This document shows, piece by piece, positions 53,272 to 64,000 of a stretch of DNA of 64,000 nt. Each line of letters begins with the position of its first letter. The first letter of the stretch is position 1. The DNA comes from Larimichthys crocea (lineage: Eukaryota > Chordata > Actinopteri > Sciaenidae), in contig NC_040020.1 in NCBI RefSeq assembly GCF_000972845.2, forward strand, positions 293,575 to 357,574, read 5' to 3'. The translations under genes and the position numbers were made by a program. The notes under the pieces are model-generated. The model had not been told where the DNA came from, did not search any database, and saw only the letters and a program-made list of their open reading frames with translations.

Positions 53272-54039
53272 CAGGGTTCTCCAAACTACGGCCCCCGGGC
53301 CACATCCGGCCCACCTAAACAATTGGAGTGGCCCACTTAATGATCCCAAACAATCCCTCTAAACATGGCCTGTTTTGCAAAATTGCATTTTCCTATTATA
53401 AAATATCCACACTTAATGCTTAAGCTAATTAAAATCTACCTAATTTACAAACTATTTCATCCCCTCACACAATGGTATATTCCGACGTGACTTTGCTCGT
53501 GATCAACTTCCGCGCAGTCTGCCCGGGGGATTCGACTCGGCGGGTCAGGGACGGCCGCACGGTGCGGGAGGATCCCCTCGTGGGACCTCTCCCCGGCGCT
53601 GGCTGGCCTCTGCGGGCGCATTTCCTCCGTGGCGGTGCGCCGCGACCGGCTCTGGGTCGGCTTGGAAAGGCTCGGGGGCGAAGGTGGCTCACGGCTCTGG
53701 CCGTGAGCTTTACAGCGCCCTCCTGCCCGGACCTCGCCACTTCTCGGGGCCGTGGACTTAGTGCTCGCTGCGCCCTCTCCGCGACTGTCGAATCACAGTT
53801 TATCACAACTTTCACTTCCTCCCGCAACAAAATCGCAACAAAAATGTAAAAAGCAACTTTCACTGCAATTTTTTTGAAAACCTCACGCAACATCAGGGAT
53901 TTTAGGCCGCAACTATTTCAAAAGAGGCCGCGAAATCCTGGTGGGACTGATATCATTTCAGTTATAGACTGACCCTGGCCCCCCATCACAGAAAGGCAAG
54001 TTGATGTGGCCCGCACCGAAACAAGTTTGGGGACCCCTG
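53272..54039 (+). mobile_element. Non-autonomous hAT-like element carrying 28S rDNA
   Basis: The ends are CAGGGTTCTCCAAACT and, in reverse, CAGGGGTCCCCAAACT, each followed by a CGGGCCACATC motif. The flanks GTTTAGAC (53264-53271) and GGTTAGCC (54040-54047) match at 6 of 8, as an old 8-bp hAT target duplication would. The element is 768 bp with no transposase. The centre (about 53500-53790) is a GC-rich 28S rDNA segment, while both flanks of it inside the element are A+T-rich. Confidence 0.75.
53500..53790 (+). rRNA. 28S rRNA gene fragment (D2 expansion region), captured
   Basis: The sequence matches the sense strand of fish 28S rDNA from memory: CCCGGGGGATTCGACTCGGC, GGCGCATTTCCTCC, GGCGGTGCGCCGCGACCGGC and GTGGACTTAGTGCTCGCTGC. 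It is about 290 bp, so it is a fragment and not a working rRNA gene. It lies inside the hAT-like element. Confidence 0.85.
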
Positions 54040-54236
54040 GGTTAGCCTGTTGCCTGATGCACTGAATGGCAGCCAGATGTTTAGGAACATTGGGAACATT
54101 TGAAATTCTTTTGGTAGTACAACACATGGGTCTCAGTCTAAGAATTAACAATGTGAACATTTCTGTATCACTGGTCCAAAAACAGAAACCTGTTAGCACA
54201 TTAGCTCTGACTGACACACAGCTTCAGCAGTCCAGA

Positions 54237-54374
54237 GGGACGGTCTGTATCTAACCCAGGGACGGTCTGTATCTAACCCAGGGACAGTCTGTATCTAACC
54301 CAGGGACAGTCTGTATCTAACCCAGGGACAGTCTGTATCTAACCCAGGGACAGTCTGTATCTAACCCAGGGACA
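54237..54374 (+). repeat. 22-bp minisatellite, six units
   Basis: Six head-to-tail units starting GGGAC(G/A)GTCTGTATC and ending TAACCCA, nearly identical. The first two carry GGACGG and the later ones GGACAG. Confidence 0.97.
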
Positions 54375-54379
54375 TATCC

Positions 54380-55070
54380 GAGCTGTGTTTTCTTTCTTTT
54401 TCTTTGCTGCCCCCAAAGGTCAGAAAGCACCAGACGCTGTTAAAGTGGCAGCTCGTTATAAATAGACCAGGATCTGCAGCAGCAGTGCTGCCGGGGCTTC
54501 GCTGCAGGGATCCTCCGGGGACGACAACAAACAGTGTCAGGGACCGAGTCCCAGCGACACCGCTCGGTAATGGACTACTTTCTTTTATTTTTAGAAATTC
54601 CATTTCAGTTGCTGTTCCGTGATTAAAATGTTCAAACTAATTATGCAGTGACTCGCTGAACTGAAGCATCGACCAACACTGCTGCTTCTTCTGTTTGTTT
54701 CCACACCTTCACCTCTCCGTCTGTCTGTCTCTCTGTCTGTCTCTCTCTCTCAGAACAAAGCAGAGCTTTGCCTTTGATCATCCTCCTCTTTCCTCTCCTC
54801 CCTCTGTCTGACCCTCGCTGATAAATATTCATCCCTCTCTCTTCAGCATCGGGACTGAATCTGATTTTCTCCTCACGGCTCCACGACACTAAATAAATCC
54901 TGGCTGTCGTTTCTGTATCTGTGACACCATAAAGACTCAGACTGCCTGAATCTGAAATGAACGCGATCAACAACAGTCACACAAAGACTCTCAAACATTA
55001 TGCTTGATTAATATTTGTGTGACTGTCAGGTCGGGGATTTAACTGTCGGCTGCCGGCCAAACGCTTTTGG
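54380..55070. other. trhde intron, nothing recognised
   Basis: A pyrimidine-rich CTGTCT run near 54717-54752 is the only visible structure. Confidence 0.5.
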
Positions 55071-55074
55071 AACT

Positions 55075-55905
55075 GGATCCTGGAGAACAGCCTACGTTGC
55101 AGATTAATAGACCAACAGGACCTGGAAGAAAAACCTCAGAATCTGGATCCAGGATAAAAGAAATCTTCATCTGGACTGGAGACCACGTCAGTGTGAGCTG
55201 AAGGGACCTTACACATGGGAGAAGAGCCTAACAGGCAACTTCATCAGCCGGATCAGTCCGTGGAGCTCTGGAGTTTGTGGACTCCCTGAGCACTTGGACC
55301 AGGGCCAAGTACCTTGCTGCATTTGGACTGCTTTGACCTGGGACAGGACCCTGTCTAAAGATCTTGCTGAAGGCGATAAGCTGTACCTGGTTAAACATCT
55401 CTTGCTGCACACTGAGCATGAGTAGGATCAGGGTGAAGAGTTCTGGATCAACTTTGCCAAGCTGCATCTGGACCAGGATCCTTTCTGTAGAGTTCCAGAT
55501 GTTATCCTGTTTACGACATGGTGTACAGTTCTACATAAGCTTGGTTAAGAGTCTCAAAGAGTTTCAGAGTTTTGGATCGATTAATTCCAGGCTTAGAGAC
55601 TCTGGACCAGTTGTACCTGGGATTAGAGTTTCAGACCAGTTGGATCCAACGTGACCGGCTAGTTTAAGAATTCTGGACCAGTTGAAACCATGCAGAGGCC
55701 TGGTCAAGGGGAACCCTAAGAGCCTGAATGTGGACTAGATCATGGGTGAAGAACATCACAGCATCTCGACCAGCTTGGCCTAGTGTCAGAGTTCTAGACC
55801 AGTTGGATCCAGGATGATAGACTCAGGATAAGAGTCTACAGACGATTTGGACACAGGCTAAGATCCTTATTGTCTCTGAATTAAAAGGCTGCCTGCAGAG
55901 AGTTT
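55075..55905 (+). repeat. Degenerate minisatellite (CTGGACCAGTTGGATCC type)
   Basis: Variants of TTCTGGACCAGTTGGATCC AGG recur about every 40-60 bp with AGAGTNT linkers, for example near 55600, 55635, 55673 and 55795. The copies are strongly diverged, so this is an old array. Confidence 0.6.
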
Positions 55906-56118
55906 TGGACTTTGGACCTCTTGACCATGGAGACCTATGGACAGTCAGCATTGACCGGCTGTCCTCTGACAGTCCAGAGACGCAGCTGAGACGTTTGATG
56001 AAGTCGTGTTGATGAACGTGGAGAAAAGAGGCGGCGGTTTGTCAGACAGACAGTCTGCTCTGATCGTTTCTCTTTATATTCTTGTTTTGTTGACAGACCT
56101 GCTGCACTGCCATTATTC

Positions 56119-56120
<2 letters not shown>

Positions 56121-56157
<37 letters not shown>
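56121..56157. repeat. (GT)n microsatellite
   Basis: A 37-bp TG run. Confidence 0.97.
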
Positions 56158-56159
<2 letters not shown>

Positions 56160-56249
56160 AAATTGCTATATAAAGCCGGCTGGCAAAACCAATCTGTCAC
56201 AACCATGAAACCTTTGATTTACAACAACAAAACCTCAGCTAGGTGCATG

Positions 56250-56252
<3 letters not shown>

Positions 56253-56296
<44 letters not shown>
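56253..56296. repeat. (GT)n microsatellite
   Basis: A 44-bp GT run 96 bp after the previous one. Confidence 0.97.
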
Positions 56297-56300
<4 letters not shown>

Positions 56301-57029
56301 TGATGCATCCTGTCAATTAAAGAGAAACAAAGGCAGAGCCTGGAGAGAGACAGACAGGCTGAGGCGTGCAGACAGACAGTCTGAGGTTAAACAACAACAT
56401 CTGTCGTCCACGGCAACGTAAACACCATGAATAAATGATTGATTATTTTAAATAAAATATGACAGGATATGATTTTTATTATTTACAGGATAAGGCTGTG
56501 CTTCATATTTCATATCTGGTAGTTTTTAGTAAACAAACGTTTAATTAGTATTTATGGCGGCGGAGCGACGTGTGAAGAAATCACAGCTTTCCTGCAAATG
56601 TATAAATTAAACCGAAATGAGGAGAACGATAAAAAAATATGATCCAGTCATGGAAATGTGAAGCAGCTGAAGAGTAATGGCAGGATTTGTTGGTGTCAGT
56701 GTTCAGACTGTTGACCCACAAACTGTTTCTATAAACGAGCGAGCGGCTGCATGACTCAGCAGAAACAGCTTCTGCTGTCATGATATTCTGTAAATATGAT
56801 TTTGCTGTGGTCTGCTGGTCCCCGGCCATCTGTTATCTGCACAGAACACATGATCCGATGATTTATATGTTACAGAATAAAGCTGATGTGGCCCCGCCGG
56901 TTCCTACTGAAAACTCACAAACATATAGTTTCATTTTTCTCCTGTGAACTGTGCAGAACAAACGCTCCCGGTGGGTTTGCAGTCGATGCAGCACGGACCG
57001 ACCGCACGTGCTCACAGGCGGCATCGACC

Positions 57030-57335
57030 CCGCGAACAAAGGCGGGTCTCCACCCGGCGTCCTCCTCGCCGTGTTCGGTCTCTGGCGAAGAAAACGGATG
57101 AGCTGCAGCTGGTCGTCTCCCACAGCGTCTGAACCTGTAACTGCCACTGTTGCTGCTGCTGCACAAGCTGAACATATCTCAGTTGTACACTGTTTATTAT
57201 CTTGCCAACACGTTCATATTTATATCTGCACTGTTATTTATAATCCGTGCACATTACTCTGCACTCCTGGTTGCATTTTGTTGTCTCAGTGCTTCGTGCG
57301 ATGACGATAAAGTTCAGTTAAAATTAAAATTCTGT
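57030..57335 (+). mobile_element. Possible LINE 3' end fragment
   Basis: The tail with TTATTTATAATCC, TTGTTGTCTCAGTGCTTCG and GATGACGATAAAGTTCAG resembles 3' UTRs of fish non-LTR elements (AATGACAATAAAG ends). No reverse-transcriptase domain is visible. Confidence 0.35.
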
Positions 57336-58443
57336 GTCTCCGCCGTCTCGTCTTAAGAATCCAGCCTGGATCTGTGTTTGTTAAAGTGGGTCACACAGAT
57401 TCAGCGTTACATTAAGACTCTGTGCGGTTCCTTTAAAACAGCTGCTCACCGTGCACTATTTGTTAGGGACTATTTCCAGCGGTGGATTAATCCACACTTG
57501 GTGCTGTGGTGAGTATTTGGGACGGTGTGTGTGTTCAAATAAACAGAGTGTGTGTTCGTCCTGCAGCAGTGCGGCTCATTGATGTGTTTTTAATAGTTTT
57601 TGGGCAACAATGGAGCTCTGCGGCGCCGAGCAGACGATGAATCGGGCTTTGGAGTGGCGCGGCCCACATCGCCTTTATTACGTGTCGTAATCTGGTGAAT
57701 AAAACTCCAAAGACAAACAAACAGATTTTGTATAAAGAACAAAAATGTGTCTGATGAGATTTCCACATGAATCAGCAGAACGTAGACGACGACATCTGGA
57801 CGCCCCTCGCATCTTTATATCATTTTTATATTAAACTAATAATGCACTTCTACACCTCCTCCATCACCGTCTGATATGCTGCTGCCACCGGAGGACAAGG
57901 TCAGACTGCTGGGCAGGTGTAATCTTCCATCTCCTCTGGACCTCAGGACTCTGAGGCGTGCAGGTGAGATTGTGACTGACCGCCGACACACTCGCCTCCA
58001 GCAGGAAGTGTTTTTTTCTAGAATGATGCTCGCCTCATGAAACTGGAGACACCGACGTTTAGCCTCCACCCGCCCAGACCGAACATATTACACTGACATC
58101 GCTCTATTTAACATCTTTTGGATTACTACGCCTGAAAAACATCAAAATATTCTGCATACTGTTAAAACACCAAGATGATTTATATGAAATTATACGTGTC
58201 AGTAAACCTGTTTATGATTCTGATATATTACAGATATTAGTGTACGACATTTATAAAGAATCGATCACATCAGAAACGTGAAGTTTTCTCCTTTATATTC
58301 AGAATATGTTCATTTATTCTTTGTTATTGTGACGTGTAACTAAACTTTAATGCAGCTAAGACACCTGATGTACACAACACATCACACACAGCTCGCACAC
58401 TTTAAATGGAGCATACGCATCGCATCGTTGTGTTTGTGTTCAT

Positions 58444-58445
<2 letters not shown>

Positions 58446-58477
<32 letters not shown>
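58446..58477. repeat. (GT)n microsatellite
   Basis: A 32-bp GT run. Confidence 0.96.
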
Positions 58478-58478
<1 letters not shown>

Positions 58479-58603
58479 TCGCCTACAGTGTAGAGGCTAC
58501 AGGAGTGTGTTAAGCCTCACTAATAAGCCACACACACACTCATGGTGTTAGATGTTTGTTTATGGTCTGTTAATTAGCCTCGGACATGAGCAGAAGGCAG
58601 CAC

Positions 58604-58604
<1 letters not shown>

Positions 58605-58644
<40 letters not shown>
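58605..58644. repeat. (CA)n microsatellite
   Basis: A 40-bp CA run, inverted relative to the GT run 130 bp upstream. Confidence 0.96.
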
Positions 58645-58646
<2 letters not shown>

Positions 58647-59188
58647 CTAAATATAACTGTATTCCTCTCACACGTTATTATTGATTAAACCTTCCCGTCC
58701 TTCAGAGGAGGCTGCGAGTGGACGTTTGTGTCCGGCTTAACGAATCACACGAAGAAAATATTTTCTTTGGTAATTCTCTTCAAACCGAGTCTGAGTCTCA
58801 TTCACAAAAATACTCAGCACAGACTCGCTGCATTGTGTGAATGTACCGAGCAAACTTCATCGGATTCGGCCCGACGGATTGATCACGAGCTGAATGTTTG
58901 ACTGACAACATCAGGACAGAGAGTCAAGGGTCAAAGGTCGAAACAGGCTGAACTGACAGAGAAAGAAAGCCGAGCATCAGCACGAGTCAAATATAAAATA
59001 AAAACCGACAGAGAGAGAGACAGAGAGGTGAAGCAGAAAAGAAAGAGTGAGACAGGAAGAGAGAGAGAGAACAATGAGATGATTTATGGCTCCGTGTATT
59101 CTAATGAACTCTATGCAAACACGGTCTGCAGTAATAAATTATCCACTTTGAACCAAAACACTGCAGGAAAAAACACACAGCCTGACAG

Positions 59189-59190
<2 letters not shown>

Positions 59191-59223
<33 letters not shown>
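59191..59223. repeat. (GT)n microsatellite
   Basis: A 33-bp GT run. Confidence 0.96.
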
Positions 59224-59225
<2 letters not shown>

Positions 59226-59559
59226 CTGTATACAGAGCTTTCATTGGTCTGTTGTAAGGTAAAGTTGGTGTCCTGCATGTTTTAGAGCTCCCATGAAACA
59301 GGAAGCAGAGCGAGCTTTGCTTCTGTGTGTTTATGTGTTTCCTGTAAAAAACAGGAAACGGCTCAGGAGGGACTCGTCGCAGTCGCGCTGATCTGAATGT
59401 GTCGTACCGAACACAGCACCTGAGACCAACAGAGACCAGTTTGATACCAAGATGGACTAAGCCAGCACAACAAGCCGGGCTAACAGCAGCAAACATTACA
59501 AGTCCATTAGGAACCTGTCATCAATCTGACTGAGAATGGGCTGACTGCTTGACTTGACT

Positions 59560-61380
59560 TGGCTTGCAAAGGACAGACATGCGTACAGATTTAAAGAGTC
59601 CTTCCATTTGATTTAGATACCAAGTCACTGATGAGTTAAATGATTTCTGGGACTTCCCACCAGCCAGAAGAACTGGTGAGGGATTTTAGACAACAAACAA
59701 ATTCATTGACTTCTATCCCTAAAACCTATCGAGGTCCTTGAACTCCCTTCAAGAACTCTTCGAATCTCCTCATGGACGCCTGGAACCTGTTCAAGGACAT
59801 CTAAAAGCTCTTTGAAGACCTGAAGAACTTTAACTTTCCAGAACTGTTGAAGCTTATTTAAAAAACTAAAATTGATGTAACACGGGGCAAGAAGTTTAAC
59901 AAACTAAACCGAACTCAGACCCAAGGACTCAAGAACTAGTCGTAGACCTGAATAAAATATGCGCTGTAACGGCAGCTACAGAAGCACTGAGTGTTTACTG
60001 TGGGCAGAAGACATCTGACAGAAACACAGAACATATTCTCTCCATTAAATATGATCCAGTTTCAGTGGAAAAGTTGTTTCTCTAACCCATCGAGGCCCCG
60101 GTCAGCCCCCGGAAACACTCTCCGCTCGTTTGTTATTTTCATATTAAATCATTTTATGCTGCTAAATTACTTGGACTCATGAATGGAATTCAAATCTATC
60201 GAAGTCTGCTCGTTTATCAAAGTAGCAGGTTTATTAAGAGCTCAGGCGGAAAGCGTGAAGCGTGAAGGCTGTCACCGCCGAATGTTTTTGTTACAGTGAA
60301 AAGAACCGGAAGGTCACACATCAAGGTAATCAATGCAGTATAGGGAAATTATTCATAGATGTCACAAATTATAATGAGGCACCCACACAAACCTGAGACC
60401 TTCCCAAACCATAACTCACTGTCCTTCAGCAGAAATAAAAAACACATATTGCTCCAACAGATTCAGCCTTCAACAAATGCTGCTTTACTACTCCAACCAG
60501 CAGGTGGAGCTGCAACGAGTACCAACTAAAATTACAGCCAATGACACATGCATGTGGTTATAAAACAGATTCCCATACAACATACTGCATCAACATGAAG
60601 CCTCTTACATATAATTGTAAGTACACCACTTGCTGGGCTGTCAATCATCAAGAGAGGCTGCTACTGGAACATCAGATTCCTTAAAAACTATCCGAACATA
60701 GATGTAGGCTCGTTGCTGCTTGCATCTTTCTCAAGCATCACCCCCCAAACAACTTCACACTCAGCTCTGCACTTCCTTGGGCTCCCGGCAATACACCTGG
60801 CCGGTGTGAAGTTGTTGAGAAACTCAAGCGACACCCATGAATACAGAGAGAGAGAGTCCTTACACTTTAGTTAGATATTAAGTCGCTATTGACTTCTAAG
60901 AATTGTGCAAAGAGTTCAAAAGTTGTCGGATGCCCTCCGGCGACATGAACTGATGAGGGGATCTTAGATGCATAGTGAAACGTCTGCAACAGCGAATTCA
61001 GTTAGCCCTGACTTAATGCTTCTAACCCGAAATGTCAACTCCGTTCAAGAACTCTTGGGATCTCCTCAAGATCAGACCAGAGACCTCTGTAAGGTATTCG
61101 AAGACCTTGTACCTACCTCGAGAACTTTTGAAACCTAATTACAGATTCCTAGAACGGCTTCAAAGACGACTACCGTACTGCTCCGAACAGTGAGAGCTCT
61201 CCAAAGACCGCTGGAACATTATCAGTGATCGCTGTCAACTTTCCAGAACTTTTCACCAAAATACCTTTAATTTAAATAGATACAACACGGAGCAAGCGCT
61301 TTGACGAACCTGCGAAAAACTCACAGATAAGAAAACCTGAAAAGCTGACCTGAACACTGCCAGCTCCAATACTCAACATC
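59560..61380 (+). repeat. Two diverged copies of one dispersed repeat
   Basis: About 59595-59905 and 60855-61325 share, in order, GAGTCCTT, AGATANNAAGTC, TCAAGAACTCTT, ATCTCCTCA, CTTTCCAGAACT and ACACGGNGCAAG. Both are heavily mutated. The family was not identified. Confidence 0.5.
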
Positions 61381-62487
61381 CAGGCAGCTTGAAACATGAA
61401 GCCATATCTGTCAGCATTACCAGATGTTTCGAGGTAACCTGTCTGTTACACAGAACCATCTGGGAAGCCATCGTTGGAAACCATTTATAAAAAGGGCACT
61501 TTCAAAAAACACTAAACGTTGCAGGTGATTGGATGAACCATCTGTTTGTGACTGTCCATCATAGGTAAACTTCAACCAATCAGATCAACAAACCATATAA
61601 CACAAATATTACCGAATCTCTTTCAGTGCCATCCTTTGATATCAGTGATGCCAGCAGCCTCTTTGCAGGCCCATGCTGTAGTTGCAGTAGTTCTTCATAG
61701 GATGCTAATTGTTCCATAACCACTGTGCTCGAACTCAAACGCCTGGTGAGTTGGATTCCCGTGCGAGTTTGTGATCTTGCGAGTTCAGCTGCATTGCAAG
61801 GTTAGGATGCCCAGGGGACGGGAGTCAAGTTCACTATTTATAACATGACTGGGGTGGAATAGGGACAAAGAGTCAACAGGAGCAGGTCGGATGGGGATCT
61901 TCTTCAACTTTCTTTATTTCTAACATAATGCTGGTTGTTCTGTTACCTTGTTTTATCCTTTTCTGTTCCCTCCTGTCTGCTCTGGTGGTGGAGGGTGGGT
62001 TGACGACACATGACCCCGAATTTAAATGCCCAAACACTGGAACGTGGTAACCTGTGTCGTTCTCCCGGGACAGGAGTGAAAATCCCTCCACTGTCAGAAT
62101 CCATTATAACAAAATAATTAAGATCTCCCAGCTCCATGTCTCTACAAGACAGGCCCACAAGATTAGGTAATAATGATGGACAAGTCTTTGTAGATATCGT
62201 ACTTGAATGGTTGAGTGGAAATTAATCAAATTACCACTGAGAGTCAGAGCCTCGGGGGCAGCTGCACGCTCTGCCTGGTTGCTAATCCAGCCTCGCAGCT
62301 CAGTTCACACGCTCCGTCTCACTTCAGAGAACCCCACATGTTCTCCTATGATGACGATGACGCGACGCATGATCAGAGTCCCTCATGGAGCCACTCGTGA
62401 AGACACCCACATTCGTACAAACTGAACAAATTACACCGGAGCCAACCGGACTCAGGTCCAAGCAAGCAGAAGCATAGACATATATAC

Positions 62488-63138
62488 ATAGACATATATA
62501 CATAGACGCCGCATTGAGCGGGTTGGTCGTTGGTCGCAATACGTCAACGCGTCCGCCATATTGGATGTGGCAGATCTGCCCGTAAACTAATAACAGGAAA
62601 TGGACTGAACTTCATAAAGCGCCTTTCTACAAAGTTCTTTAAGTTAATGCCTCTTATACACCCATTCACACACACACTAATATATCTGGGAAACAAACAG
62701 GCACCAAAAACAACGTATGTAACTTTTAAAGTGATGATTATAAATGTTTACTCCTTATGTAAGCACCAAACCAACGTAAGTCTTTCTAATGCTGAGTGTT
62801 TACAGCTACTAATGTGTGTAACACTGTTACTGTGATGATAATATTGAAATATTTATATTTAACATTTAATCTGTGCTCTAATAACCAATCCTGAAATGTA
62901 GATGTGAGAGGGTTTTCTGAATAAGAGCAACACACACACATGTGTGTGTGTGTGTGTGTTGTGTGTGTGAATGGGTGTATAAGAGACATTAACTTAAAGA
63001 ACTTTGTAGAAAGGCGCTTTATGAAGTTCAGTCCATTTCCTGTTATTAGTTTACAGGCAGATCTGCCACATCCAATATGGCGGCGACATCGACGTACGAT
63101 TCAGCGCTCAATGCGGCGTCTATGTATACATGTCTATG
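62488..63138. mobile_element. Foldback (long-TIR) element with YY1-like motifs
   Basis: Long inverted arms at 62488-62677 and 62960-63138 (about 180-190 bp) are nearly identical in reverse complement. The ends are CATAGACATATATACATAG and its mirror TATGTATACATGTCTATG. The arms share GACGCCGCATTGAGCG, GCAGATCTGCC, AAGCGCCTTTCTACAAAG and TATACACCCATTCACAC. The 280-bp centre has no ORF of note. Each arm contains CCGCCATATTGGATG, an YY1-type core. Confidence 0.85.
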
Positions 63139-63335
63139 AGCGGAAGCATGAAGACCTTCAGTTCAGACAATTCTCAGCTGATGCTCTGCAGACGGAAATC
63201 TCTCAAAAAGCTTCAGGGTTAAGGTTAGAATGGGTTCTGGTCTGAAGCCGAGGTTTTAACATGTTAAAGGTTAAGATGTAAGCAAAAAGGATGCAGTTCA
63301 TCCACTGGGAAAACTCACAAGTGCAGTGATACATC

Positions 63336-63373
<38 letters not shown>

Positions 63374-64000
63374 AATGACCCTGACTCTGCTGTCAGACAG
63401 CCAGGATACACACTGTGCTATTTTCTGCTGCATATGGTTGAATTAATGAGAGCGAGAGAGAGACAGAGAGAGATCAACAGATGAAGAGACTAAATCTGTT
63501 TTCCTGAAACTCGTCCCAGTGTTTTTTTTTCTTTGTCGGTTTTAATTAACAGACAGCTGAGAGGAATAAACTCAGAGCATCTCCTGGCAAACAACGACGA
63601 CAACGCGTTTGCATCTACGTCAGAGTCACTTTAACCGTTTGGTGGTTTCCAGTCAGACGCTTCAACAAATCCACCTGCACACGTCACCTTAAACACTGTG
63701 TCTAAATCACTTGACAACACCTGGCGATATATATCCTGTTTCCAGGTGAAAACATCTGGGCACAACATGTTCTCTAGAAAGGAGAAGATGAACTTTGCTG
63801 ATCGCAAACTCGGGGAAATTATCTTGTTACAGCAGCACAAACACACGGAGTCTCCAGGTGAGAGTAATCTATGGTCTAAGGCAGTGATTTATATAAAAGT
63901 AACAAACTACTGAACCATCCTGAACACAGAGGCGCTGCTGGAAATGAGTTGATCCCTGGTTCAGGTTCGGATGAGTCTGGTTCAACAACCTCCTTGACCT
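63139..64000. other. Right edge of window, trhde intron
   Basis: A (GT)n run lies at 63338-63370. No trhde exon or other coding segment is recognised. Confidence 0.5.
63338..63370. repeat. (GT)n microsatellite
   Basis: A 33-bp TG run. Confidence 0.96.

Larger units (their letters stand above)
57336..59460. other. trhde intron with microsatellites, otherwise nothing recognised
   Basis: GT/CA runs lie at 58446-58477, 58605-58644 and 59191-59223. No coding segment is supported. Confidence 0.55.

Noticed and set aside
53465..53893. 142-codon and 125-codon overlapping frames and a CpG-rich block suggesting a promoter island or gene
   Set aside because: The GC-rich block is a 28S rDNA fragment; the frames are by-products of its composition.

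Overview
The window looks like teleost (probably percomorph) nuclear DNA. It has very long introns, dense (CA/GT)n microsatellites, tRNA-derived SINEs, hAT-like and Tc1-like elements, and a single vertebrate gene split into small exons with GT-AG boundaries. I found no operons, phage, CRISPR array or bacterial features, and no complete novel system.

The backbone is one minus-strand gene, trhde, encoding thyrotropin-releasing-hormone-degrading ectoenzyme (M1 zinc aminopeptidase). Eleven exons can be placed from 49562 down to 525. Joined in order they give one uninterrupted frame of 400 residues (1,202 nt). This covers the end of the catalytic domain (third zinc ligand and catalytic Tyr) and much of the C-terminal domain. 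The exon carrying HEXXH and everything upstream lie beyond 64000. The last C-terminal exons lie left of position 1. Everything else in the window is trhde intron.

Layout: 1-11353 is ordinary sequence holding the five exons numbered 7-11. 11354-24760 (copy A) and 24761-38083 (copy B) are a head-to-tail duplication of about 13.4 kb. Each copy carries the same two trhde exons, the same satellites and the same SINEs. The exons are intact in copy B and broken in copy A. Copy A, and copy B from 26341 to about 30200, are full of small indels and are bordered by N gaps (11668-11677 and 26120-26340). I read this mainly as an assembly or haplotype problem in a satellite-rich intron, but a real partial duplication is not excluded. 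38084-39336 holds two more exons.

39337-49448 is an intron. It contains a two-exon Tc1-like transposase-derived gene on the + strand (catalytic third acid replaced by Lys), a SINE with clear target-site duplications, and an ancient three-unit tandem repeat. 49563-64000 is intron upstream of the first exon seen. It contains an 89-bp near-perfect palindrome, a hAT-like element enclosing a piece of 28S rDNA, minisatellites, and a long foldback element with YY1-like motifs in both arms.
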